Assembly (NCBI GenBank): GCA_039029355.1
Contig: JBCCGI010000149.1
Coordinates: forward strand, 1-13,201
Length of the DNA: 13,201 bases
Reading direction: 5' to 3'
Source: JBCCGI01 sp039029355
GTDB taxonomy: Bacteria; Planctomycetota; UBA1135; GCA-002686595
The translations under genes and the position numbers were made by a program. Positions 7,306 to 13,201 of the stretch are shown in pieces (positions within the stretch are counted from its first letter, which is position 1; each line of letters opens with the position of its first letter). A model generated the notes under the pieces. That model did no database searches. It was not told where the DNA came from and was given only the letters and a program-made list of their open reading frames with translations.

Positions 7306-7548
7306 ATGTATCTAGAGGAGAAGCTCCGCGGAATTAGGCTCGCCCTGGAGGAAGGTAGGGGGGAGCTCACGGACACCGAGGTGAAGGTGATGCGCATGAC
7401 CTTCGAAGAGGAGGTCCTCAACCTCGAGTCGCTGCGCGCGGCCCATCCCGACGAGGTCGGCCGCGAGCTGGTCGAGCAGGCGCGCCGCATCACCGAGCTG
7501 CTGCGCGGCTTCGAGGACGATCAGTCCGAGCTGACCGGCGCGGCGTAG
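7306..7548 (+). CDS. Small acidic helical protein of unknown function (80 aa)
   Basis: Starting at ATG 7306 the product is 80 residues, beginning MYLEEKLRGIRLALEEGRGE. It is acidic, predicted to be almost entirely helical from its leucine/glutamate/arginine pattern (for example ITELLRGFEDD near the end), and has no cysteines, signal peptide or membrane segment. Codon use (strong G/C at third positions) looks genuine from about 7309 onward, whereas the DNA before ATG 7306 looks non-coding. That is why the longer in-frame GTG at 7207 is not used. AGG at 7298-7300 is a modest ribosome-binding site. The end overlaps the 3' end of the convergent pseudokinase gene by 28 bp (7521-7548). I do not recognise the family. 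The structured region upstream could be its leader. Confidence 0.68.
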   Translation: MYLEEKLRGIRLALEEGRGELTDTEVKVMRMTFEEEVLNLESLRAAHPDEVGRELVEQARRITELLRGFEDDQSELTGAA

Positions 7549-10415
7549 ATCAGCTCGCGTCGAAAGCGACCCGGGTCCTCGACCGCCAGGCAGCCCCAGC
7601 GGGGCGAGTACCGCGCGGTCACGCCGCCGCCCGCGAAGGCGGCCACGGCCTCACCGTCCGCTCCGGTGGGCTCCCACGGGCCCCGCTCGACGAGCTGGGG
7701 CGGCAGCGGCGGAGCCTCGCCCGGAGGCGCATGCTCGGCGAGGCTGAGCTCCGGGCTCGTCAGGTCGAGCAGCGCCCCACCCTGGCGCCCGACCTCGTAG
7801 AAGCGGCGCCCTTGGCGCACGATGCGGACGGTGTGGTCGTTGAGAGGCTCGCCCGTCAGGCGGAAGAAGCTGCGCTGCAGCGTCCAGACGCGCTCCCCGG
7901 TGCCCTCGTCGTCCTCGACCGCCCGGACCTCGTCGAGCTGCCAGGTGGCCAGCGTGGTGTCGCCGCCCAGCTCTGCGGTGGACAGGAAGAGCGCCCGCGC
8001 GCCGACGCCGCCGGGCCAGGCGGAGCCGTCGTCGGCCAGGCTTGCGCGCAGGACCAGCTCGGCGCGCCAGTCGGTCCTGCCGGCGGCCGGAGCGGTCGGC
8101 AACAGCGTCGGCGGCGCCGCGGGGACCTCCGAAGGCGACGCGACGTGCCAGGCCTGGGCGAAGTGGAAGAAGGCCAGCTCGCCCGCAGCCGCACCGTCGC
8201 GCAGGGTGGGGTGCTCGGCCGTGAAGGCGCTCCACGCTTCGAGCCCGCTGAGCTCGGACAGCGCGGCGATGTCCAACTCGCCGGCCGGCTCGGCCGAGGC
8301 GCGGATGGAGTCGACCAGGTGATCGACGAAGTCCTCGAGCCGGTCGCCGTCGAGGCGCGCGGCGATGGCGGCGACCTCCTCGGGGGGGGCGCTCAGCCCG
8401 GCTTCGGTGAGCTCGTTCCAGCGCGCCTCGACGTTCGGCGCCAGCGCGTCGGCCTCGACCGCGATGCGCGACTCGATCCGTCCCACAGCCGACTCCAGCG
8501 ACCGCGCCCGCTCGACGCCTTCGCGCACGATCCAGGCCGAACCGATGAGCGCGGGGAGCGCGCGCGGTTGTCCGGCGTCCTCCATCCCAGCGCGCGCCGC
8601 GCCGAGCCGGTCGAGCTGAGCGATCAGGTCGGAGCTTACCGCCGGGCGGTCGAGCGCCTCGGCCGCGCGCGTCAGCCCGTCGAGCCCCTTCAGGGACGGC
8701 AGTCCGGGCACGCCGCGCGCGTTGCGCGAGAGCAGCTGATAGCGCGCCCGCGCCGCCCCGCCGTCGCCGTCGGACAGCGAGTCGAGCAGGAGGTCGATCT
8801 CGTCGAGCATCGCGAGCGTCGGCTCCGAGGAGCGGCGCGACGCGACGTTGGTTGCGTCGAGCTGCGCGCGCAACGCGGCCAGCTCGGTCTCGCGGGCCCG
8901 TGACTCCTCGCCCATCGCCTCTAGCGAGGTGCGCACCGAGTCGAGCTCGACGCGTGCCGTCTCTAGTTCGTCCTCCAGGCGCTCGGCGGAATCGCCCTGC
9001 AGCTCGGCGTCGGCGAGCGCGGCCTCGAGGTCGCGGGCCAGCTGCTCGCGCTGCTCTCCCGCGAGCGCGAGCTCTTCCTCGGCCCGCTCGACGCGGCTCG
9101 CGAGCGTTGGCCCGTCCGCGGCGGAGGCCTCGTCGCTTCCGGAGCGCTCGCGCCACCAGAGCGCGGTCATGGCGAGGCCGAACAGCGCGAACGCGATCGC
9201 GGCTCCGCCGCCACGCGCCGGCTCGGCTTCGTCCGGCTCGGTCGGAGCCTGGACCGCGGGCGGCTCGGGCTCGGGGTTCGGCTGCGGCCGCACCATCAGA
9301 GACGCGGGCGGCGCCGCCTTGAGCGCCGCATCGCGCGTGCGGGTGAGCTCTTCGCGCTCGGCCTCCCAGGCGCGCTTCTCGCCGCGCAGCAGGCTGAGCT
9401 CGGCGCGCAACCAGCTGGTCTCGTCGAGGCGGCCGCGGAGGGTTTCCAGCTCGCGCTCGCGCTCCAGCAGCTTGGCGCCGGCGCTGCCCAGCGCGTCCTC
9501 GGCGATCCGCGCGCGAAGCCGCATGCGATCCTCGGGAGTGCTCGGCACGTACGGCGACGCGCCCTCGAACTCCATGACCGGGTCGTCGGACGGCGGCGGC
9601 AGCGACAGCGCGGCCAGGAACGCGCCGGCGTCCTGGAAGCGGTCCGCGGGGTCCACCGAGAGCGCGCGCGCGAGCAGCGCCGCGAGCCAGTCGTCCTCCT
9701 CGGGCCACTCCAGCTCCTCGGCGGCGGAGGGCGGCGCTCCGAAGAGCAGCTCCCAGAGCACCGCCGCGGCCGAGTAGAGGTCGGACGTGAGCGTCGCGGG
9801 CTGGCCGTCGTGCAGCTCCGGAGCGCGATAGGCGGAGCCTTCGCGAGGACGGGAGGAGCCGGTTAGCTCCAGGACACCGTAGTCCAGCAGGCGGATCGGC
9901 GCGGCGAACGGGTCGCCGCCTTCCTTGCCGCGCACCAGGAGCACGTTGCCCGGGTGCAGGTTGCCGTGGGGGAGCTCGGCGGAGTGGCCGACGCTGAGCG
10001 CGGCCACGAGCTTCTGCCCGATCGTGCACACCCGCGACGCCGGCAGCGGCGCCTGGTCGGCGATCAGTTGGCGCAGGTCCTCGCCCTCGGCGAAGTCCGT
10101 CGCGATGTAGGGCAGGCCGAGGCGCGTGCGGCCCGCCGCCAGCAACGGGTGCAGGCCGGGGTGGCACAGCTCGCGCAGGCGCGGGACCAGCTCCTCGCAG
10201 TTGCGGTCGAAGAGCGCGTCGTCGACGGCGTCGGCGCGCAGGATGCGGAGCGCCGCCTGTCCGGTCCGCCCGGGACCGGCGTTGTGATCGACCGCGCGGT
10301 AGACCTTGCCGAGCGGGCCTTCGCCCAGCGTCGCTTCGGTCTCGAAGCGCCCGGCGATCAGGCTTCGGTCGGGAGAGTCTTGGCTCTCCCCGTGCGCGCC
10401 CTTTTCAAGGTCCAT
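7521..10415 (-). CDS. Transmembrane Hanks-type pseudokinase with coiled coils and unknown C-terminal region
   Basis: This 964-residue protein starts with a Ser/Thr-kinase fold: glycine loop LGEGPLGKV (30-38), APE (198-200) and TSDLYSAAAVLWELLFGAPP in the C-lobe. Key catalytic residues are replaced. The VAIK lysine is arginine (AALRIL, Arg57) and the HRD motif reads His150-Gly-Asn152 in PHGNLHPGNVLL, so the catalytic Asp is lost. Asn157 of the catalytic loop and Asp178 of DFG (here DYG) remain, so nucleotide binding is conceivable. Next come a coiled coil (about 305-365), a Pro/Glu-rich linker, one membrane helix (about 404-421, AIAFALFGLAMTALWW), a second long coiled coil (about 439-528), a helical region, and a globular C-terminal part (about 760-964) that I cannot assign. 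ATG 10415 is chosen; TTG 10436 would add 7 residues. A role as a membrane-spanning scaffold or sensor is inferred. Intact flanking motifs argue against decay. Confidence 0.9.
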   Translation of the reverse strand: MDLEKGAHGESQDSPDRSLIAGRFETEATLGEGPLGKVYRAVDHNAGPGRTGQAALRILRADAVDDALFDRNCEELVPRLRELCHPGLHPLLAAGRTRLGLPYIATDFAEGEDLRQLIADQAPLPASRVCTIGQKLVAALSVGHSAELPHGNLHPGNVLLVRGKEGGDPFAAPIRLLDYGVLELTGSSRPREGSAYRAPELHDGQPATLTSDLYSAAAVLWELLFGAPPSAAEELEWPEEDDWLAALLARALSVDPADRFQDAGAFLAALSLPPPSDDPVMEFEGASPYVPSTPEDRMRLRARIAEDALGSAGAKLLERERELETLRGRLDETSWLRAELSLLRGEKRAWEAEREELTRTRDAALKAAPPASLMVRPQPNPEPEPPAVQAPTEPDEAEPARGGGAAIAFALFGLAMTALWWRERSGSDEASAADGPTLASRVERAEEELALAGEQREQLARDLEAALADAELQGDSAERLEDELETARVELDSVRTSLEAMGEESRARETELAALRAQLDATNVASRRSSEPTLAMLDEIDLLLDSLSDGDGGAARARYQLLSRNARGVPGLPSLKGLDGLTRAAEALDRPAVSSDLIAQLDRLGAARAGMEDAGQPRALPALIGSAWIVREGVERARSLESAVGRIESRIAVEADALAPNVEARWNELTEAGLSAPPEEVAAIAARLDGDRLEDFVDHLVDSIRASAEPAGELDIAALSELSGLEAWSAFTAEHPTLRDGAAAGELAFFHFAQAWHVASPSEVPAAPPTLLPTAPAAGRTDWRAELVLRASLADDGSAWPGGVGARALFLSTAELGGDTTLATWQLDEVRAVEDDEGTGERVWTLQRSFFRLTGEPLNDHTVRIVRQGRRFYEVGRQGGALLDLTSPELSLAEHAPPGEAPPLPPQLVERGPWEPTGADGEAVAAFAGGGVTARYSPRWGCLAVEDPGRFRRELIYAAPVSSD

Positions 10416-10506
10416 CGGTTGCGTCTCTCGGTGCAAGCTCGCCCGACGGACCGCGGCTGCGGCGATGCGGTTCCGGGGCGTCCGAATTCAGACTACAAGC
10501 TCCGGC

Positions 10507-10518
10507 GGGCCCGGGCCC
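10507..10518 (-). terminator. GGGCCCGGGCCC palindrome in the gap between glycosyltransferase and pseudokinase genes
   Basis: The 113-bp gap between the glycosyltransferase stop (10529) and the pseudokinase ATG (10415) contains a perfect 12-bp palindrome starting 10 bases after the stop. As RNA it can fold only as a tight hairpin, and no T tract follows, so termination is weakly supported. It may instead be a protein-binding site. No convincing -35/-10 pair is visible in the gap: TTGAAT (10520-10525 read on the minus strand) and TGTAGT are 22 bp apart, which is too far. Confidence 0.2.
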
Positions 10519-10528
10519 GATTCAACGC

Positions 10529-11539
10529 TCAGATTCCCTTTCGAATTCGCTTATCCGCCCAACGCCAGAAGCCGCTCGTCTCGGTCTTCCAATGACTGCG
10601 CGCGCCGAGGAACTGCGCCGCGGTCTCCAGCAGGGCGTAGGGAACCGAGTAGGCGCGCCAGAAAAGTTTTCGTTCGAACGGAAGGTCCATGTCGGCCAGC
10701 AGCCGACGGTAGAAGCCGCGCTGCCAGTTCCAGCCCTTCCACACCGCTCCCCAGCTGGGAACGTTGCGCAACCCGAAGAGCGCGAGCAGGTTGCGGTGGT
10801 CGCAGTAGATGCGCTTGAACTCGCGCAGCATCTCGATGCGGTGCGAGTGCTCGACCACGGCTTCCGGCTCGAAGGCGATGCGGCCGCCGGCGAGCAGCAC
10901 TTCGCGCGCCCACGCGACGTCTTCGCCGAAGGAGCGCTCGGGGAGCGGGTGGCGCTCCCACGTCGAGCGCCGCACCGCCGACGCGACGTTGTCGAACGCG
11001 CAGGCGAGCAGGCGGTCCATCGGCTCGAGCTCGTCGAAGCGCGCCTGCGCGGCGGCCGGGTCGCCGGGCGCCAGCTGGTGCAACTCGCGCTCGGTGCGCG
11101 ACGCCATCCACTGGCGCAGGCGCTCGGCGAGCAACGGGTCGCAGTCGGGGCGCGGGACCTGGCGCGCGTAGGCGCCGTCGACCGGCTCGTCGCCGTCGAA
11201 CGAAGCGACCAGGCGGCGGAGGAAGTCGCGTCCCTCGGGGACGGCATCCTGCGTGAGGAGCACGACGATCTCGCCGTGGCTGCGCGCGATCGCACGGTTG
11301 CGCGTGCCGCCGTGGTTGAACTCGGAGTTCGGGATGCGGAACACGTAGGCGCCCGCCGCCGCGGCGCGCTCGGGCGTGCCGTCGGACGAGCCCGAGTCGA
11401 CGACGACCAGCTCGATGCCGTCGTCGAGGTCCTGGGCCGCGAGGGCCTCGAGCAGCGCGACGAAGCGCGGACCCCCGTTCCACGTCGGGATGACGACGGA
11501 GACGCGGCGCGGCGCGCTGTGGATCGCGGAGACGCTCAA
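10529..11539 (-). CDS. GT2 (GT-A fold) glycosyltransferase, rhamnosyltransferase-like
   Basis: The 336-residue product is a cytoplasmic or membrane-associated nucleotide-sugar-dependent glycosyltransferase. It shows VSVVIPTWNGG (13-23), VVVDSGSSDGT (45-55), the EFNHGGTRNRAIA stretch (73-85) seen in rhamnosyl- and related transferases of GT2, TQDA with Asp98 in the position of the metal-binding DXD motif, and FGEDVAWA (204-211) as the likely catalytic acid region. There is no clear membrane helix. The C-terminal 60 residues are rich in Trp, Arg and Tyr, fitting membrane-surface contact. The only usable start is TTG 11539, 13 bp after the stop of the mutase-like gene; no strong ribosome-binding site is visible, so translation may depend on the upstream gene. 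With that neighbour it probably adds a sugar to a lipid-linked glycan. Donor and acceptor are not determinable; a galactofuranosyl or rhamnosyl donor are both plausible. Confidence 0.9.
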   Translation of the reverse strand: MSVSAIHSAPRRVSVVIPTWNGGPRFVALLEALAAQDLDDGIELVVVDSGSSDGTPERAAAAGAYVFRIPNSEFNHGGTRNRAIARSHGEIVVLLTQDAVPEGRDFLRRLVASFDGDEPVDGAYARQVPRPDCDPLLAERLRQWMASRTERELHQLAPGDPAAAQARFDELEPMDRLLACAFDNVASAVRRSTWERHPLPERSFGEDVAWAREVLLAGGRIAFEPEAVVEHSHRIEMLREFKRIYCDHRNLLALFGLRNVPSWGAVWKGWNWQRGFYRRLLADMDLPFERKLFWRAYSVPYALLETAAQFLGARSHWKTETSGFWRWADKRIRKGI

Positions 11540-11552
11540 CGCGCCGGTGCGT

Positions 11553-12878
11553 TCAGCCGGTGCGGGCGCGCTCGAGGAGCTCGCCCGCGAGCTTGCGCGC
11601 GGAGATCACGCACTGGTCGGAGTTGAAGTAGTCGTAGTGCCCGAAGCGACCCAGCGGGTGCAGGGCGTTGTCCTCACACCACGCGATCGAGCGCGTGCGG
11701 CGCTCCTCCAGCTCGTGGTCGTAGACGATGTACGCGTAGCGCGTGTCGGTGCGGTCGGTGAACAGGATCTCGTCGCGCTTGACCAGGCCCGCGTGCACCA
11801 TGCCGGCGACGACCTCTTCTTCGAGCTCTTTTCCCGGGAACGGCGCGCCGCCGTCGCAGGTGACCTCGCACAGGAACGACGTCTTGCCCTCGGGCGCGTT
11901 GCCCGGCGAGTAGTTCGACATGTACGTGATGCGGTTCGCCGGACCCTGCACGTGGTGGGGCAGGTAGACCCACGACAGGTTCGGGTGCTCCGCGCGGTCG
12001 AGCGCCAGGAGGAAGCAGGTGATGTTGTTGAACGCGAGCCCGCGCATGCACTCGGCCACGTCGGCGGGCATGTCCTCGACGATCGCCGGCAGCTCGTTCA
12101 TCGGGATCGTGTTGACGACGCGGTCGAAGTCCTCGCCGTTGACCTTCCAGCCCTCGCCGTGGCGCTGCAGGCTCGTCACCGGCGTCGACAGGCGGACGTT
12201 CGGCGTCAGCGTCGAGCCCATGCCGTCGGTGATCGCCTGGAAGCCGCCGGCCTTGGGATAGAAGAAGATCGCCTGGTGGGTGTAGCCCTCGGTGCGGATG
12301 CCGATCGCCGCGCGCAGGACGTCCTCGACCGGCGCGTCGGGCACCCGGCCGGCGACCCAGCCGCTGGTTATGTCCTCGAGCGGACGCTTCCAGATCTTCT
12401 CGTTGTACGGGTCCATGAAGTGCGCCGCGATCCCGTCGCCGAAGCGCCACTGGATCCACGACTTGAAGTCGCGCGGCGCCTCCGAGCCGTCGAGCTTGCG
12501 CTGGTGCCAGGCCTGGACGTAGCCGCGCAGGCAGTCGTAGTTGGCCTGGTCCGGCAGGTCGCCGATCCCGTTCTCGAACGGGTAGTGCACCCAGCGGTCC
12601 TCGAAGCGGATCTTGGTGTTCCGGTCGCGCCGCACGAAGGCGTCGTCGCCGCCGGCGACGTCCTTCATCCACTGCATGACCTCCTTGTCCTTCGAGAACA
12701 GGATGTGTCCGCCGGTGACGTCGTACGTGAAGCCGTCGACGGTCTTGGAGCGACACAGGCCGCCGACCACGGGGCTGGCCTCGAAGAGGTGCAGGTTGGA
12801 GGCGTCGAATCCCCGCTCGATCATGGTGCGAGCGAGGGCCATGCCGGAAACGCCGGCGCCTAGGATGGCGGTCTTCAA
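11553..12878 (-). CDS. UDP-galactopyranose-mutase-like FAD protein, eukaryotic-type branch
   Basis: This 441-residue flavoprotein begins with a Rossmann FAD site, AILGAGVSG (4-12), followed by VVGGLCRSK and GGHILFS (56-62). It then has WVHYPFENGI (96-105), GDGIAAHFMDPYNEKIWKRP (147-166), FYPKAGGFQAI (206-216) and a C-terminal GRFGHYDYFNSDQCV (410-424). These follow the layout I recall for eukaryotic/long-type UDP-galactopyranose mutases more than the short Glf of enteric bacteria. The reaction in that family is reversible conversion of UDP-galactopyranose to UDP-galactofuranose using reduced FAD. An amine-oxidase-like or protoporphyrinogen-oxidase-like role cannot be excluded, so no symbol is given. 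The start is TTG 12878; it must be here because the Rossmann motif begins three residues later and no upstream start exists in frame. No ribosome-binding site is seen: the bases before it include a C8 tract. The GT2 gene follows after 13 bp, indicating one operon. Confidence 0.82.
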   Translation of the reverse strand: MKTAILGAGVSGMALARTMIERGFDASNLHLFEASPVVGGLCRSKTVDGFTYDVTGGHILFSKDKEVMQWMKDVAGGDDAFVRRDRNTKIRFEDRWVHYPFENGIGDLPDQANYDCLRGYVQAWHQRKLDGSEAPRDFKSWIQWRFGDGIAAHFMDPYNEKIWKRPLEDITSGWVAGRVPDAPVEDVLRAAIGIRTEGYTHQAIFFYPKAGGFQAITDGMGSTLTPNVRLSTPVTSLQRHGEGWKVNGEDFDRVVNTIPMNELPAIVEDMPADVAECMRGLAFNNITCFLLALDRAEHPNLSWVYLPHHVQGPANRITYMSNYSPGNAPEGKTSFLCEVTCDGGAPFPGKELEEEVVAGMVHAGLVKRDEILFTDRTDTRYAYIVYDHELEERRTRSIAWCEDNALHPLGRFGHYDYFNSDQCVISARKLAGELLERARTG

Positions 12879-12968
12879 GGGGATTTCGCGTTGGGGGGGG
12901 AGCGCTCGACCTGCCGCCCCTCTATGGGGCCGTGCGCGGCCGCGAGCGAACTACCCTAAACGCGTTCC

Positions 12969-12996
12969 GCGGCGTCCGCCACCTCCAGGACGCCGC
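12969..12996. repeat. Perfect 9-bp inverted repeat upstream of the mutase-like gene
   Basis: GCGGCGTCC (12969-12977) and GGACGCCGC (12988-12996) are exact inverted copies separated by 10 bp. They lie in the 220-bp gap between the cut-off gene at the right edge and the mutase-like gene, 91 bp upstream of the latter's TTG. The repeat could be an operator for the two-gene glycan operon or part of a transcript end for the gene to the right. High GC makes chance inverted repeats more common, so weight is modest. I find no convincing promoter hexamers in this gap. Confidence 0.4.
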
Positions 12997-13064
12997 TGGG
13001 CCGGCTCCGGAACGGGCCGTGCGAGAGGCGGGCTGCGGCGCTCGACCCGGGCCCCCGGCCGCGG

Positions 13065-13089
13065 GCGGCGGAAGGGCTTTCCGGGCCGC
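13065..13089 (-). terminator. Hairpin 10 bp after the right-edge gene
   Basis: Read on the minus strand, GCGG and CCGC close a stem, then after a 2-base bulge CGGAA pairs with TTCCG around AGCCC. That gives nine pairs starting about 10 bases after the stop of the partial gene at 13099. There is no T tract, so it is a candidate transcript end only. Confidence 0.35.
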
Positions 13090-13098
13090 GGCGGCCCC

Positions 13099-13201
13099 TC
13101 AGCGGGCGCGCACCAGCACCTGCCGCGGGAGGGCCGCCCGCGCCAGCGCCGGCTCGGCCTCCTCCAGCCAGCGCCGCCCGTCGGTGGTGTAGCCGGCGGT
13201 C
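13099..13201 (-). CDS. C-terminal fragment of an unidentified protein
   Basis: The minus strand is open from the right edge of the window to TGA at 13099-13101, giving 33 residues that begin TAGYTTDGRRWLEEAEPALA and end with RQVLVRAR. Amino-acid composition and G/C-rich third positions look like real coding sequence, and a hairpin follows the stop. The fragment is too short to assign to a family. The rest of the gene lies beyond the window. It is in the same orientation as the mutase-like gene but 220 bp away, so co-transcription is not assured. Confidence 0.55.
   Translation of the reverse strand, partial: TAGYTTDGRRWLEEAEPALARAALPRQVLVRAR

Noticed and set aside
7297..7306. CAGGTCCGGA, resembling the conserved motif of the small SRP RNA
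   Set aside because: The remainder of the SRP motif (AGGAAGCAGC) does not follow and no complementary arm flanks it, so there is no SRP RNA hairpin here.
11376..12863. A 495-codon open frame on the plus strand
   Set aside because: It is antisense to the mutase-like and glycosyltransferase genes, both of which have strong motifs; the plus-strand translation is repetitive Val/Arg/Asp/Ala with no domain.
12932..13192. An 86-codon plus-strand open frame at the right edge
   Set aside because: Its translation is Arg/Ala/Pro-rich with no motif, and it runs antisense to the minus-strand fragment at 13099-13201, which looks more like real coding sequence.

Overview
This is a GC-rich bacterial window (roughly 70% G+C by eye, with long antisense shadow ORFs opposite nearly every gene). 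It holds nine coding regions, two of them cut by the window edges. The combination of an alpha2-type glycyl-tRNA synthetase, HtpG, a large membrane-anchored Hanks-type (pseudo)kinase and surface-glycan genes suggests a high-GC, kinase-rich phylum such as Planctomycetota, Myxococcota or a relative. That placement is inference only. Start-codon use is striking: CTG (inferred), GTG and TTG as well as ATG, and several starts lack a convincing Shine-Dalgarno site.

Left half (plus strand): the 3' end of glycyl-tRNA synthetase (1-259) overlaps a YfhO-like polytopic membrane protein (about 244-2541). This is followed at close spacing by an SGNH/AlgJ-like membrane-anchored hydrolase fold (2558-3601) and an AlgI/DltB-like MBOAT O-acyltransferase (3602-5011). 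The last three look like one operon for building and O-acylating an extracytoplasmic glycan. A sigma70-like promoter then precedes htpG (5105-7012).

Middle: the gap after htpG (7013-7305) is less GC-rich and unusually structured. A 14-bp hairpin follows the htpG stop. Three further stem-loops lie between 7087 and 7233. Several of the paired positions are G-U only in plus-strand RNA, which points to a plus-strand transcript. A short acidic helical protein of unknown function (7306-7548) follows, and its 3' end overlaps by 28 bp the 3' end of the convergent gene.

Right half (minus strand): reading leftward, the window has the last 33 codons of an unidentified gene (13099-13201), a eukaryotic-type UDP-galactopyranose-mutase-like flavoprotein (11553-12878), a GT2 glycosyltransferase (10529-11539), and a 964-residue transmembrane protein (7521-10415). 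That last protein's kinase domain has lost both the VAIK lysine and the HRD aspartate. The mutase-like protein and the glycosyltransferase, 13 bp apart, suggest synthesis and transfer of an unusual sugar, possibly a furanose. I see no CRISPR array, insertion sequence, tRNA or rRNA gene. The items most worth a second look are the pseudokinase with its unassigned C-terminal region, the structured RNA region after htpG, and the CTG start that preserves the likely catalytic loop of the YfhO-like protein.
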